In this document: piece by piece, positions 1-12,604 of the stretch
Layout of the letters: each line of letters begins with the position of its first letter
Position numbering within the stretch: position 1 is the first letter of the stretch
Notes under the pieces: generated by a model
Databases searched by the model: none
Seen by the model: the letters and a program-made list of their open reading frames with translations, nothing else
What the model was told of the DNA's origin: nothing
Source: Pempheris klunzingeri
Lineage: Eukaryota; Chordata; Actinopteri; Acropomatiformes; Pempheridae
DNA: 64,000 nucleotides
Direction: 5' to 3'
NCBI RefSeq assembly: GCF_042242105.1
Contig: NC_092018.1
Span: forward strand, 28,583,667 to 28,647,666
Program-made: the position numbers and the translations under genes

Positions 1-140
1 CATGTGAGTATAACACAGGGCTAAAACACACACAGAGAGAGAGTTTTTAAACTGAACTGTGTCAGATTCTCATTAGCTCACCTCAGGAGAACCCACTTCT
101 TCTGATGTCCTCCTAAAATAAAGTGGAACAGACTCAGATC

Positions 141-290
141 TGCTGCTGCTGGTGGTGCTGATGGTGTTGGTGGTGCTGATGGTGTTGGTGGTGCTGATGG
201 TGTTGGTGGTGCTGATGGTGTTGGTGGTGCTGATGGTGCTGCTGGTGGTGTTGATGGTGTTGATGGTGTTGATGGTGGTGCTGATGTGGT
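141..290. repeat. 18-bp tandem repeat (GGTGGTGCTGATGGTGTT-type)
   Basis: About five near-perfect copies of an 18-base unit, followed by degenerate GGTGTTGAT triplets. All three frames stay open here only because the array is built of triplets lacking stops. The resulting Val/Met-rich and Ser/Thr-rich reading frames are artefacts, and no gene is supported. Confidence 0.9.
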
Positions 291-454
291 CGGTTGGGTT
301 ATTGAGGGGCAACTCTTGTCTTGTTTTTTACCCTCCAGTTTAAAACAGCCAATCCAGTGCAGAGCAGCGAGTAGCACCACAAGGGGGCGACACTGTGCTC
401 CAGTAACAAGGCTTACAGAGGCCCATGTGTAACAACTTTGAGACTTTAATAACT

Positions 455-745
455 ATTCAATTCTATTCAATTCAATTTATTTGTATAGCCCAATATCACA
501 ACAGAGTGTCTCATAGTGCTTTACAAAGTTCACTGAAATAAACAAGTGTAAGCGAACAAACAATCTAATAAAGAGTCCAGCAGTCGATGAGGCCAATGGA
601 TCAGTCCGGTGGATCAGTCCGAGGCATCACCTGCCCTTTATGACCCTCCTTCTTCGGGAAGGAAAAACTCAAAAAACCCAGTGGGAAAAGAGAAACCTCC
701 GGGAGCACCACAGTGAAGGAGAGATCCAGCTCCCAAGGACGGACA
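455..745. repeat. Dispersed teleost-type repeat fragment
   Basis: Starts with the AT-rich phrase TTCAATTTATTTGTATAGCC followed by a 'cacaacagagtgtctcatagtgctttacaaag' style segment, then a 'ggaaaaactcaaaaaaccc' and 'gagatccagctcccaaggacggacag' tail. I recognise this from memory as a very common interspersed element of percomorph genomes. Its class cannot be assigned from this copy. No coding potential is evident. Confidence 0.6.
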
Positions 746-784
746 GGCTGTAGCCTTGGACAGACGCACATCCATTGGCTGGTG

Positions 785-1050
785 GAGAACCACATCAGCG
801 GGACCAGGACCAGGATCCACAGGAACCAGAGAACCACATCAGCGGGACCGGGACCAGGATCCATAGGAACCAGAGAACCACATCAGCAGGGCCAGGACCA
901 GGACCCACAGGAACCAGAGAACCACATCAGCGGGAGCGGGACCAGGATCCACAGGAACCAGAGAACCACATCAGCGGGAGCGGGACCAGGATCCACAGGA
1001 ACCAGAGAACCACATCAGCAGGGCCAGGACCAGGATCCACAGGATCCACA
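785..1050. repeat. 44-bp minisatellite, six copies
   Basis: The word CACATCAGC recurs at 791, 835, 879, 923, 967 and 1011, exactly 44 bases apart. The unit also carries GGAACCAGAGAAC and ACCAGGATCCACAGG. Units differ by only a few substitutions, chiefly CAGCGGGA versus CAGCAGGG, so the array is young. Because 44 is not a multiple of three, a read-through protein would cycle frames and is not a credible gene. The array lies at the tail of the dispersed element to its left. Confidence 0.9.
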
Positions 1051-1059
1051 GGAACCTGA

Positions 1060-2300
1060 GAGATGAGAAAGTACAGAAAGGCTCCGGGGAAGATAGCAAG
1101 TTAGAGGCAGACATTTGGCTGACATGAGACATAACGATGGAGAGGAAGAGGAGGATAGAGAATAGAGGAGCCCAGTGCATCATGGGAGTCCCCCGGCAGT
1201 CTGAGCCTATAGCAGCATAACTAGGGGCTGGTCTAAGGCCTGATCCAGCCCTTAAAAAACTACTTTACAATGACTTCCTCTTAAAACAGTAATAGGATAT
1301 CAGCTATGGACAAACACTATTAAATCACTAGAATATCACACACATGCTCATATGTCACTGAAGTGCCTGTAATGTTTGCACATTACCATGTTATAACAAA
1401 GTGTTGGATTGTTCAATGCTGAATTGCTGAGAAAACAAAATGACAGGTGCCAGGAACAGAACAGTCGATCTCTGTCTCCTGTAAGGGACTTTGTGTTCAA
1501 GTGTGAGAGCACCGTGAAAAGGTGAGAAGCCTTCAGAGGAAAAAAAAAAAAAGGTTTCTGAGCTGATGTGAAGTGGTTTTATCTGATCGGTCTGATAGTA
1601 GGTAGTAGTTTGTGTTCTGACAAAAAAATAAATAAAAAAGTGACTGTCCTTGAAAATATCCACTAAAACAGGTGGTTGCCAGGCATCAGAAAGGTTTATA
1701 CAAGTGCTGGCATTGCGTTTTATTTATGACATTATCCTGCAGAGGAAATGGAGGTGGTAGCCTCGCCATTCACTGGCACACTTTCAAATGATGATAGAAG
1801 TGATGAGTTGATAGCACGGATTAGAGGGGAGGTTTTTTAGACGCAGATTAACAGAATGTCAGATCTTAATTGGGTGTGAACTTCACTGTTTGACAATGTT
1901 TACTCTCACAGGCCAGGTGCACCATATGGAGATCAAGGGATTGGAATTAATCACATGAAATCCTCCACTAACAGTAGGGAAGAATTAACTGGAGAGTTAG
2001 GCAAACTGAGTTCTACCGTATTTAGATCGTACTGTGGACTAACCAGTAATAATAGCCTTCTATTAAATATCACATCATCATCTGCCCGACAAGATAAACA
2101 ATACAATGTGTGATGCACAGCCTCACATCTTTGCACATTTCTATGTTAATTGTACTGTTATCTAATTCATTTTAAACCAGTTTTATGAGCTTTCTCTACT
2201 ATTGAACAAATTAAAGAAGTAATGCCACACTCTCTCTCTCTCTGTATAGACGATCCAAATACAAAAAATATATATTGCAAAAATAAGAGACTTATGAAAT
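1060..2300. other. Intergenic stretch left of tmem230
   Basis: AT-rich single-copy-looking sequence with an A-run near 1540 and a short (TC)n run near 2230. I see no conserved reading frame, RNA gene or recognisable element. The last part (up to about 2300) lies just beyond the predicted tmem230 polyadenylation signal. Confidence 0.5.
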
Positions 2301-2306
2301 CACAGT

Positions 2307-2312
2307 TTTATT
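2307..2312 (-). terminator. Polyadenylation signal of tmem230
   Basis: TTTATT on the plus strand is AATAAA on the gene strand, about 260 bases beyond the tmem230 stop codon. It is the nearest canonical signal I noticed. The cleavage site itself is not determined. Confidence 0.5.
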
Positions 2313-2568
2313 AATTCATCAAGCTAAAGAAACAAATATACAAATTAAACACTGATTTGGCTTCATAACAGCAGGCTGGCATCAACTACGTTGGCATATA
2401 GCCCTATGAAAATAACATCTAAATCATTTAGATTCAGATGCAGGTGATATACAGAATCTATTCAAACTAGAGATATCAGTGCCTTTAAATGAGCTCAAGC
2501 ACAATATTATGAGTGTATGTAAGTACAGGAAGACTGTGGCTGAAGCTGTCTGTCTGTCTGTCTGTCAG

Positions 2569-3674
2569 TCAGTCATCAAAGTCCGGGATATCATCGTAAG
2601 AGTAGCCCTGGTAGCCCTTTGAAGCATAGTAAGCTATTCGAAGGTGGTAAATTCCAGGCAGGAAGACGAGGATCCCAATGATGAGGACAGGAACCGTTCG
2701 GTCTGAGTGCTGACAGAGAGAAATCGGCCCAGTCAGACATTCATTTTAATAAAAGGTAAATGTGGCGTTCATGCAGCGAAACACTGTAAAAACTCACAGT
2801 GACTCCAAAGTATCCAGCCAGGAGGAGGGCGCCAATGATGATTAACAGAGAGCCGATTAAGAAGAGGACTGTGGCCAGTGCTATGGCTTTGTACGGGACT
2901 TTGGGTGGGCTCCTTTTGAACTGCAGAGGAGAAATATTTAATTAAAAACACTTTTCTCTGACACAAAGGGCTTTCTACAGCAGTGCCTGTTTTCCTCACT
3001 CATGCACTGAACTGGACAGGCCGAATTAGCCGACTCATCATGCACTGAAACCCCCTTTTCCTCTTGGAAAGTTTAATCCATGACTCATTCACAGGTACTT
3101 CATATCATGGGAAGGGGATTATGTATTATACTGTGTATAACTGTGTATGTGACAAATAACATGTTTCATTAAGTAGTTGTGTTGATTTAAAGGGTAATCC
3201 CACCAATTTTACACACAGAGGTCAATTTACTAGTCACGCAGAGCCTTATTCAGCCTGTGAAAACACCTGAAATCAAGTCTTCTGTGACTCTAGAGGAGCT
3301 TTTTCAAGTGAGAGAAAATATCGTTATCGAGTTGCATTGTGGGAAATGTAGTGTTTGGAGCTTGACCCACAGTAGACACTAAAAGTCAGGACACTTCAGC
3401 TTCTGTTGCATTTAGGCCTTTACTATTGATAAAACCTGAATGATATTAGATAGAACTGATATCATAATGTCTGAAAAGCAGAGAAAGAATTTGTTTTCTA
3501 ACCATCTTCATCCAGCACAGATCACACATGTTTATATGATTGATCCTAAAGTGTTGGTATGTGAGTGTGTCCTCTTACCTGTAGATCGATGTAGCCGTCA
3601 TCATCAGTAGCTAACCTGGAATACCTAACTTTGCTGCTGGGACTCCCGTTGGACACAACGTTACGAGCTGGCAT
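2569..3674 (-). CDS. tmem230: Transmembrane protein 230
   Basis: Three coding exons read right to left: 3579-3674 (32 codons), 2798-2920 (41 codons) and 2569-2709 (46 codons plus stop). All junctions are phase 0 with GT-AG borders, giving 119 residues against about 120 in mammals. The N-terminus runs [10 protein letters not shown], then a cytosolic SSKVRYSRL stretch and DDGYIDLQ. Next come a first hydrophobic helix (about residues 45-67, [17 protein letters not shown]), a short loop, and a second helix ([16 protein letters not shown]), ending in the acidic [12 protein letters not shown] tail typical of the family. Known TMEM230 is a two-pass protein of trans-Golgi, recycling and synaptic vesicles, and human variants have been proposed in Parkinson disease. 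The start is the first ATG in frame and matches the family N-terminus. Human TMEM230 lies on chromosome 20, so this flank differs from the 8p21-like block to its right. Teleosts carry two tmem230 copies and I cannot say which this is. Confidence 0.95.
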
Positions 3675-3950
3675 CTTGTTCACCTGCTCAGGTTGTTATC
3701 AGTGTTTCAGTGAAGTAACGAGGAACCAGCTCGGCTACAGGAGTGGTGTCGACATCATCCGGATCGATCACAAGCTGTCAGTGCCAAAGGACAGTAAAGT
3801 GTCCACCAGGTCTGGTGTACGAGCGCTACTATTTCCTAAAAACAGAGAGATTAATGCATCATCTAGCATGGCACTTCCGCGTTTTCGCCTCGGTCTACTG
3901 CGCCTGCGCACACCGAAGCGTCACCTTCGCCGGATGTTGTTGAAAGCTCA
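3675..3950 (-). promoter_or_regulatory. Probable tmem230 promoter and 5' UTR
   Basis: This is the GC-richer segment immediately upstream of the tmem230 start. It contains an ETS-type site (CACTTCCG, 3872-3879), an NRF1-type palindrome (TGCGCCTGCGCA, about 3898-3910) and a second GCCGGATG ETS-like site near 3929. There is no TATA box at a sensible spacing. This combination is typical of a housekeeping promoter. The assignment is inferred from motif content and position; no transcript start is visible. Confidence 0.55.
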
Positions 3951-3959
3951 AATCACCAC

Positions 3960-6180
3960 GTTATTTTAAGGGAAAGTGTTATACGTGCGATGTGAGATCA
4001 ACACCGAAAAAGAATGATATAAAAGCAAAGCGTTAAAATCTACTTTATTCTGATTAATTGTTCTTCTGAAGGGGGTTTGCACCGCCCCGTGTCTGCCACA
4101 AGAGGGCGCTGCAGGGTGTCATTGAACCCAGGTCGGGCAGCACCCTGACACTCTGGTGTCAAGATGCATCTGTCTGTGTGTGGATGTTCATTTCCTGAGG
4201 TCTTCTCTCAGGCTCAGGCTTTATGATCACACTGTGTTCTCAGAAGATAAAGTTTCTGTAAAGGCTGCAGATTTTTTTTTCAGTTAACTTTCGTGAAACA
4301 GAAGCTGAGACACACTGACAGTCCTCTGACTGCTGTTTTTAGCCAGAGATGCATTCTTATATATCGCACGCGTGCATTTATTTCACATCCAAATTTTACA
4401 AGCTGAAAATGTGAGCACTGGCAGAGTCCACTAGGTAAAAAAAAAAAAATCAGCTCCAATTACTCCTAAATAATTTACAAAACTGGCTACTTATCTCCTT
4501 TGATTTCCATTATCCATCAAACCCACCCTCGATTTTTTGTGTATGCTATATTATCTCTGCCAGATATTATCATCTCTCTGGTCATGCACAGCAATAAACT
4601 AGCCTGTGAATGACCATGTAATAGACCAAGCACACACACACACACACGAACATTTGCTGACAACTTGGCTGAAATTAATGATAAAAGCTGCTAGGGTAAG
4701 GTATACTGTCCTTTTTCTCCCCTTTTTTTTAAACTCCCTTGCTGGTCTTTGGAAAATTGGACTGTCACATAGACAAATATAGACTCTCCTGCAGGCAGAA
4801 TTTAGATAGCTGCATGGCCCTGAAGCCTCATAGCAGTAGACCATTGTGATTCTAGCTTTCTGGCAGAGCCGTGTTTGGTACAGTCAAGGATAAATGTCCA
4901 CAAGTTGTTCATAATCTAGACAACACATCACCAGCAAATATGAGTGCAGCAATAATAAAGGACATGCATATACTTGTGAGATGTATTTGCAGCATCAATA
5001 ATTCACTCTTGTTGCCTTTGAAACACATATCGGGAAAGAACGGATCCTGAATGATCATTAGTGCGCTCAGTGACCTTGACTACAAGTCACATTGTTGTAG
5101 TTTAAGGCCATATTGTTGCTCTCTGGAGGAATATGAGAAATCATTAAATTTTCTTCTCATTCCCGTTGTTCACTGCATGGAATATGAATCACCGTGCACT
5201 ATTCAGCACTGTGTGTTCTCTCTTCTTGTTCAATTTTCTGATGCGTACTCACAAATATAGCCTATTTAAGCATCTGCAAGACATAATCTCTACAAATCTA
5301 CCCCGGATACAAGTGGATTTTGTCTTTGTTTTAGGGGGATTAAACAAATGTATTTTTTTTCCTTTTACTGGCCATTTGTATGCATCAGTTTTTCAAACTG
5401 CTGTGTGCAAATGTGGAGTGTATTTTGCTCCCACATATGTCCTCTTTTTCAGAAGAAAGCCATCATATAAGCCACCACTTCCTCCTGAAAGAACTGACTG
5501 TGCAGACATTTCGCGTGTGCATGCTGCCATCCCCACTGCACCTGTTACTGAGAATAACAGAGGTAAACTTTGCCCTTTTTTTTATTAATCATGCCAGTTT
5601 CCTTACTCATATCTCACTGAGCCGTGTGACCGCATGCTGGCTGCACTCATTAGTTGACACAAACTCTGCGTCACTGGTGCATATTCCTTTGTACACCAAA
5701 CTCTTCCCTGCCTCGTCTCCCCGCTTGGATGTTCGGTGCCTATAATCAAGGTCAGTGCATTGTACAAGCCGCTTCCCCTTCCTTTGTCTGAATGTAGAAA
5801 CATGGCATTTTATTTATCTGCGCCTGAAACAATCTAAAAGACTGATGAATCTGCATTAATTCTGCATGAATTCTAAATGAGCGGGCTCAGAATGAGACCT
5901 GTGATAAAGTAGGCTGTCTGAAGGAAACCCTGCTGCCCATTCTTTGCTGAAATACATTTGGGTTTTAGGGATTTCAGTGGGATTGTCTTGTGCAATATTG
6001 GTGCAATGAACCTCACAATACAAATAACAATGCTGAGCAAGTGGCACCTGGAGTTGTAATAAATTAATCAGATGATTTAGGAAAGACAGAGGGGGGCAGA
6101 GTGTGTTGTCATGTTAGATAATCCCTTCCACTAGGCTACAATACCTGCACAGAAGAGCATCAGAACAGCTGGGCACACTG
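3960..6180. other. Intergenic, no gene seen
   Basis: Mixed AT-rich sequence with short (CA)n near 4630 and A-runs near 4440. Open frames here (up to about 140 codons at 5166-5588) have no recognisable motif and no supporting splice context. No RNA gene was recognised. Confidence 0.5.
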
Positions 6181-6183
6181 AGC

Positions 6184-6185
<2 letters not shown>

Positions 6186-6281
<96 letters not shown>
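6186..6281. repeat. (TG)n microsatellite, about 96 bp
   Basis: Uninterrupted TG dinucleotides. On the complementary strand the tract reads as a Thr-His repeat, which is an artefact and not a protein. Confidence 0.98.
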
Positions 6282-6282
<1 letters not shown>

Positions 6283-6789
6283 CTCCGGGGCAAGAAGTAA
6301 GCAGCAGTCGCCCCCCTCTGACCCCTGGGTATGACACTGAACAGTAAGAGAGCAGCATTTAGGCCATAATTAGAGTCCTGTTCAGAGTGGAGTCCTGTCT
6401 GCTGAGATAATTAAGTCTGTCTGTATTACAGCAATTGCACACAGCACCACGACTGGAGCCCAATAAAAGGCCAAACCATTATACAGCTTCAACATGCTGC
6501 AATCTCCCCGTGGCCTAGCCTTTTTCCTTTTAAACCCCCCCCCCAGGTTTCAGAAATGATCTGATATAGCAGGCGGGTGGTGCACAGGTGCTGCTGAGCA
6601 ACAAGCTTGTCAAATAAGCTTGCACACACTCTGCGCGGACACGAGGAGGAAATAAATGATTGACTTGATTTGTGGTTTTCTGTTTTGTTTGTTCAAATAT
6701 ATTGAATATTTGAGCAGTAATATGTATGTAAGTGGAATTTGGGTGTGAATATTGCCTTTTTTTATCATTAGTGCCTCTGTGGCTGACAT

Positions 6790-7115
6790 TATCAGTCAGT
6801 CAGTCCACCACTTTAGTCCAAACTGAAATATCTCAACAACTAACTAATGGATCACTATGAAATTTGACATGGCCCACAGAGGATGAATCCCCTGACTTTT
6901 CCTTTAACACCTCCAGCAGGTCACAGTTTTCACTTATCTAGTGAAATATCTCAACATCGGCTGAATGGATGCGCCACTGTGATTTTCACATTTGTGGTTT
7001 TAAGACATGACATGTGGTGCACACATCCACGTTCCCCTCAGGATGACATGTAACATCAGTCGCCTGATTCTTCACCGAGCGCCGTCATCAGGTCAAAGTT
7101 TCAATGTGTCCAGCA
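6790..7115 (+). repeat. Dispersed repeat, 'GAAATATCTCAACAAC' family
   Basis: Contains CTGAAATATCTCAACAACTA, then ATGAAATTTGACATGG, CAGAGGATGAATCCC, and a second AATATCTCAACATCGGCTGA phrase. Diverged copies of the same phrases occur at 18438-18905 (same strand) and near 22185-22260 (opposite strand), so the family is demonstrable within this window. It is a widespread non-coding repeat of percomorph fishes as far as I know; its class is unknown to me. Confidence 0.65.
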
Positions 7116-7119
7116 TGCG

Positions 7120-9480
7120 ACAATGTCATACTTATCTGCACTGTATGTCATAGAGGATGGTTCCAGCACATTACAGTAACATTAATTCTCTCATTTGCGA
7201 ATGAGCGAGGCTCAGTTTAGCTGTGTTTGTGTGTGGGTGGACAGCTGACTGCTGCAGGACATTCTACATGAGGAGCATCATCAACTATGACGAAGTCTAT
7301 CACCTTTATTTCACAGTGTCAACTCGGTTTCTTCTTTCTGTTTATAAAAAAAAAAGTCTGCCTGCAGTGGTTCAGTGGCTCGGAGAATATTATTACAACA
7401 TAAAGTATTCACATTTTGAATTTGCCCGTGAAATGGAAAGCACTTTATATCGGTTTTCCTTTCAAGCTATTCACCATTTCACTGTTACACAAACAAATCA
7501 GTGCCCTGCAGCCAAATGTTAGCCATGTGCATTTAGTCGCTCTAATGATTAAAATCTGTGCCTGTTGCGCTCTATTTTTTGAGGATTTTGTCAAAGTCTA
7601 GGAGAGGAAATCTCTTGATATGCAATTAAGGTGAATGTCACTGTAAATGCCAACATTAGTGCGAATGCTCAGCTCTGGTTTGTTGCCTCCACGATGGGAA
7701 ATGTTTCTTCCAGTGCAGAGATATTGATTTCAGTATCTAAACTCAGCAGCTCGTCTCACTGCATGGGCGACTCAGACAGGTAATTGCTTTCCTAACAGGT
7801 CTTAGATAGCAGGGTAGACCCAAACGAGATGCAAATACACAGCAAACGATCACAGAAGAAGCATACGAGAGTCATTTCACTGCCTCGTTATTTTTGTAGT
7901 TCTTTTTTTCAAGCACGGGCGTGTGTTAACTGGTTTGTTTCTTTAATGCAAACATAATTACACAGTAATTGATCTGTTGTGCAAGTGATTACTTATTCAG
8001 AAAGTGTTCTGTCCGTGTGCAAGACAGCCATACATTCACAATAAGAAATGATAAGAAGGAGATGTAATCTGTAAATGATAAATTTTAACCTAAAAGGCTG
8101 TGAAAATTGTTTTCCTAAGGATGCTTCATTTGTGATATTTGCTTTTATAGAATAATAATGTTATGTTTATGTTACTTGGTGCCGTCTGCTGCTGTGATTG
8201 TAGAGAGTTCAGAATTGAGCTTGTGATTTTACTCTGGACATAATGGAGCAGATTGGTCCCCAGGATAACAGCAGGCAGGCAGACACTGAGGATTGTACAA
8301 TGCCAGTCTTTTCATTGATTGAGCAAGTGTTTATTTCACAGATGAGCCTGACGTTTCTCACCATTACAGATCCACAACAGCCTCAGGTACAGCCTTCAAA
8401 TCTGGACCCAACTGGGAAGCAAAGAATGCACTAACTGGCTAAACCAAGGATTTATCCAGCGTGGAATCAGTCCGGAAGAAAATCAATGTATTGCGTCTAT
8501 TCATGTGTGCCTGTAGGTGTGTTAGTGTTTCTGCTTCATCGCTTCATCATAGCTTAATTGAAAAAAGGAGAAAAAAGGGCAGACGTTGAATAATGAAGTC
8601 TCCAGTGAAATTGCAACATAAGATTGTAATTAATTGACAGTTACTTTGCTGGCATTAACAAATGTGTATTGAGTGAATATATATATTGTACATAATATGT
8701 TGTGCTTATATAACTTCTTTATTCCTTTGCTATTAAGAGGAAGTACTACTTTAATGATTCATTTGATTATTACATGGGAAAAGTCGTAGTATTACTGGAT
8801 TAGAGAGTATTTGGGGAATTTACATTATTAATAGTTTTTAAATATGGATAAGTTTCTGTTATTGCCATTACGTGCTGTTGCTGCAAAATGAAGAGGAGTG
8901 CAGCGTGATAACTATAAAATAGCCATCTGTATGTTTTTATGACTATGAACTACTGGAGGAGAGAATACTTATAAACTTTACAGGATAAAGAAAAGTGTGG
9001 CAAATGACTGGTCCACATTCATGTATATTATATATCTTGGTAAGTAATTCCACCATTATTTTTAAGTGATAGTCCACCTTACCCTCAGGGCAAAGCAATG
9101 TAGGAGAAAGCTCCTTTATTGAGGAATGACTCTGGGGAATACGGGCTGTGAAAGAAAGTAGTCCCTTCTTCAGCCCTTTTAGTGAAAGTGTAGCTTCCAC
9201 TTGTGTTATTTGTGTACAAGCTGAAAAATGATCAAACTTTTCCACTCGGGCAGTTTGACAGTTGGCAAAGTGAGTGACGCTCGTTAATGAAATCATTTCT
9301 GAATGAAAAGTCATTTTGAGTCGACAGTGACTGGTCGCGATGACGCACGGGGAGTGATGCTGAAGGGGGGGTGAGGTGATGTGAGGATGAGGATGGCTGG
9401 GTGGTGGTGGGAGGTGGGGATGTACGGGAGGGTTTTGGGGGGCGGGGGGGGGGGTGTTTGGAGGAGAGGCAGTGAGTCAT
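7120..9480. other. Intergenic, upstream of adra1a
   Basis: AT-rich sequence with no recognised coding exon. From about 9360 it becomes G-rich on the plus strand (GGGGGGCGGGGGGGGGG near 9437-9454), immediately before the proposed adra1a noncoding exon. Confidence 0.45.
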
Positions 9481-9489
9481 TTGGTGCTC

Positions 9490-9662
9490 ACCATCATCTG
9501 GAGAGACTTGGAGCACCTGAAGGTCGGGCGTTTCCACCGGCGGATGTGAGGGTCTCCGCTCGCTGAGCGCACTGGGCTGCTTCTCCTTCACTGTCTCCAA
9601 GTGCGAGGCTGACAACCACAGCCGTCTCCGCGAGGATGTGATAATCACACTCAAAGTTACAG
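9490..9662 (+). other. Proposed adra1a 5' noncoding exon (left edge uncertain)
   Basis: A CpG-rich island in otherwise AT-rich DNA ends at a strong splice donor: TTACAG followed by GTGAGT at 9663. It sits about 4.4 kb upstream of the adra1a coding exon, which is itself preceded by a clear pyrimidine-rich acceptor (CCTTTCCTCTTGTAG ending at 14051). No open frame continues into the receptor, so the exon would be 5' UTR. The linkage is inferred from donor, acceptor and composition; the transcription start and true left border are unknown. Confidence 0.4.
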
Positions 9663-9964
9663 GTGAGTGGCGGATCATTCAGTTTCAAGCTTTTAATCTG
9701 ATAGTTTCTCTTCGCTGTCTTCATAATGATTATATCTCATTCAGTTGCCGCGTGTCTAAATTTGCTGTGCGTGCTGGTGATGCAGATGTTGGATAAATGT
9801 CTTTGTTTCTGACCACATGAGCAGATTAAAAACAAGGAGAGGTTTGTCGGAATTTAAGTGATTTAAGTCATATTTTAATTGTGGGCTTCAACTACTACAA
9901 AAGTAATGAAACGTGTGATTCATCTCTGTCTGATTATCTAGAATTGTTTTTGTGTTGTGCAGCT

Positions 9965-10335
9965 GAGAGGGAACCCAAAAGCAGAGGGTGGAGATGAAGT
10001 GAGGTTAGAAGGTTTATTTGCAGAGGATGAGAGAGAGAGCGATGCTGAGCAGGCGGACAGATGAGGAGTGATCCTGGATGGATCCAAGGAAAGACAGTTA
10101 GTTCAAACTTGGAATTAAAACCCCCGAAGAGTCAGTCACTAATATTGGGGAGCTGACACGACGATCAGGCACCGAGGGGGGAGAGGAGGGAGAGGGGGTG
10201 TCAGGTGTGTGAGGCTCAGAGAGGTGATGAGCTGATTAAAGGCAGGTGTTCAGGATCCAGGTGAAAGAGAGCGGCAGGACAGTAGGAACACCCCCACACA
10301 CAACAGGAGGAAGAGGAAGATGCACAGAAATGTAA
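9965..10335. repeat. Dispersed teleost-type repeat (proposed)
   Basis: The string beginning AACCCAAAAGCAGAGGG, with internal GGTTTATTTGCAGAGG, CTGATTAAAGGCAGGTGTTC and GGAACACCCCCACACACAAC, matches from memory the layout of a family common in percomorph fishes. It lies inside the proposed adra1a 5' intron. There is no coding capacity and I could not fix its exact ends. Confidence 0.45.
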
Positions 10336-10339
10336 CTGT

Positions 10340-12600
10340 GACTATAAATAGCTGATTTATGTGATGCTATTTCTGTTATTAAGTCGATCTTGACTCTCTT
10401 AAATTTACATCTTGAAGATGATGAGATACCTTCCTTTGAATACACACACCATGAGATCTCTGATGACCGTCGACCATCTCTCGTCCCACTCTCTGTCCTT
10501 TAATTAAGGTGGGTGTCCCTTTCTGTCAGCTATCACCTCAAGTCATACACAGAGGCCTCCTCTTATAGAGTTGGGAATTACACAGCACACCAGTGAAGAG
10601 GCTGAGATTACATCTGAGCCTGAATGGATGTTTACTCCTGGCCAATTAAAATAACTGCAGACATAGAGAGGCTGCACATCCTCAACATTATTGTGGATTC
10701 CTGTCCAACCCACAGCAGCAGCTGCGCAGCAACCACTTCAACACATTGTTGTGTGTCTGCCTGGAAAATGGCCAAGAACACAAAGCCTGTGTTTGTGAGC
10801 TGTTCTGTGGCGGAGAAACACGCTTGTGACTGGAAGGACCTCCACTGTTTTATATAAGAAAGTAAAGACAGAAGCCCTTGAGCAAGGCATCTAAGCTGCA
10901 GCTATTTGGCTGCGGAGCTGCTCACAGGCTTAGGGTCATCCCACTGTGCACCTGCTCTTTCACTGAGCAGATGCCAGTGTCGATGCGCATTACTCTGTGT
11001 GAATATTAAACCGATCAATGCCGGAAAAGAGCCTTTACTGCACCTGGGTCCATATTCATCCTGTATGAGACACCTCAAACTCACACTGCAGCACTGTGAA
11101 GTCAACAGGTTGATAAATCAGTTTTTAATCAGGAGTTTAAATCTTGTAATTATATAGAACAAGCTTAATCAGGTTAGGTTTGTTAGGCTCATTGGAAATG
11201 AGAAAAAAAACACATAATTGGCTTGACTCACAAGGAGAAAGTCTAGATGGAAGACATTTTCTTATTATTTCATTATTAAAAAAACATTAAAGTCTCATAG
11301 TAATAGGTCACTGAGCAGCCACAAATGTTACATGAACATCACAGTCCTGCCACTGACATAACCATCGGCTGCCCAAATGGTGCAAATGACCCCAAACCCC
11401 TTTAGTGCTGAGAGAATAAACACAGAAGAAGAGCAGCCTGGCAGATGACACAGTCATTGTGACTGAAGTGAGCTTGTTTTCTCCGGTTCATTGCAACCCA
11501 GTATGTTTTATTTTCTAACGTGGGAGAGACACTTAATATTTTAAGCTGAGGTAACTTAATCTCTCCTGCAGTGCAAAATGATGATGGTGTAATGAGCTCC
11601 TGCAATTTTCCTGTGTATAAACATGTACCTCGTACTTTCATAATTACCTTAGAGGCAGCAGCTCGCCCCCTCCACCCTCTGCCTCTCCCCACACCTCCTT
11701 CCTCTACATGAGTGGGTGGGAGAAGCGCTCAGGTGCTCTGCTGTGATGGCTGCTGAAGACAGGCTTTTTGCTGCACCGTGCCAGCTACACCAGCCAACCA
11801 TAGACATAACCAAGCCTTTCAAACATGTCCAGCAGGTGTACGTACAGGGCAGAGCAGAGGAAAAGGTCAGCCAGTGGTTTATAGTGTGGCGAGGAGCAGG
11901 GGACCAAAGACCGGAGTGGACTGCTTAATATCTTTGCCCTCCCTGACGTCTTTGCAGAGTCTGTTTCTGTGTTAAGCTTGTTTGACCCAGCATCGTTGTG
12001 TAAACTGAACGGCTACTGAGGGAGAACAAGAACACATAGATATAGATAGATAGATATGGAACGCATTCGGTAGAAAAGAGGGCAACTCAAATGAAGTTTT
12101 AATTTAGTCTCAAATAAAGCAGCTTAACAAAATCCTGAAATCGTCAACATGGCCGCAATACTTTTACTAGCCCCCTCTAATCTACATTTAGTTAAGGAAC
12201 ATCCACGTTACAAATGTCAGTAATCTGCACGGACAAGATTAATCTCACATCTGTCAAAGTGGAGGAGTTTGCATGGAAGTAAGACATTGTTTTGCAGTTA
12301 AAGGACAGAACATTTCAAATTAATTCGATGCATCAAAGTCACAGGGAGTGATTCAGGCCAAGACCAGCACCGCTGCAGGAGCCGTGCACAACAACGTCAC
12401 TTGGATAAGACTGAGCCGTTCACATTCTGGCTTGACATTAAAATGTTTTTTACTTCAAGTGAAATGGGATTGTAGGCATTATGTACAAGCAGGAGGCTTA
12501 AGGTTAGTGGGGGAGCACTCACAAATGTATAAGGCATCGTACAACACCCCAGGAAATGTGCTTGTTCGGTTTTCCTGTGAGAGTTAGATGTGAAGATCAA
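10340..12600. other. adra1a upstream intron, no feature seen
   Basis: No conserved reading frame was recognised. A short GATA run occurs near 12041. Scattered open frames are under 100 codons and show no family resemblance. Confidence 0.45.
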
Positions 12601-12604
12601 TACC

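Noticed and set aside
152-343. Val/Met/Leu-rich open frame
   Set aside because: Translation of an 18-bp triplet-based tandem repeat; the other frames are open for the same reason.
713-1066. 117-codon Gly/Arg/Gln-rich frame
   Set aside because: Covers the 44-bp minisatellite and the tail of a dispersed repeat.
6131-6358. Thr-His repeat protein
   Set aside because: Complement of the (TG)n microsatellite.
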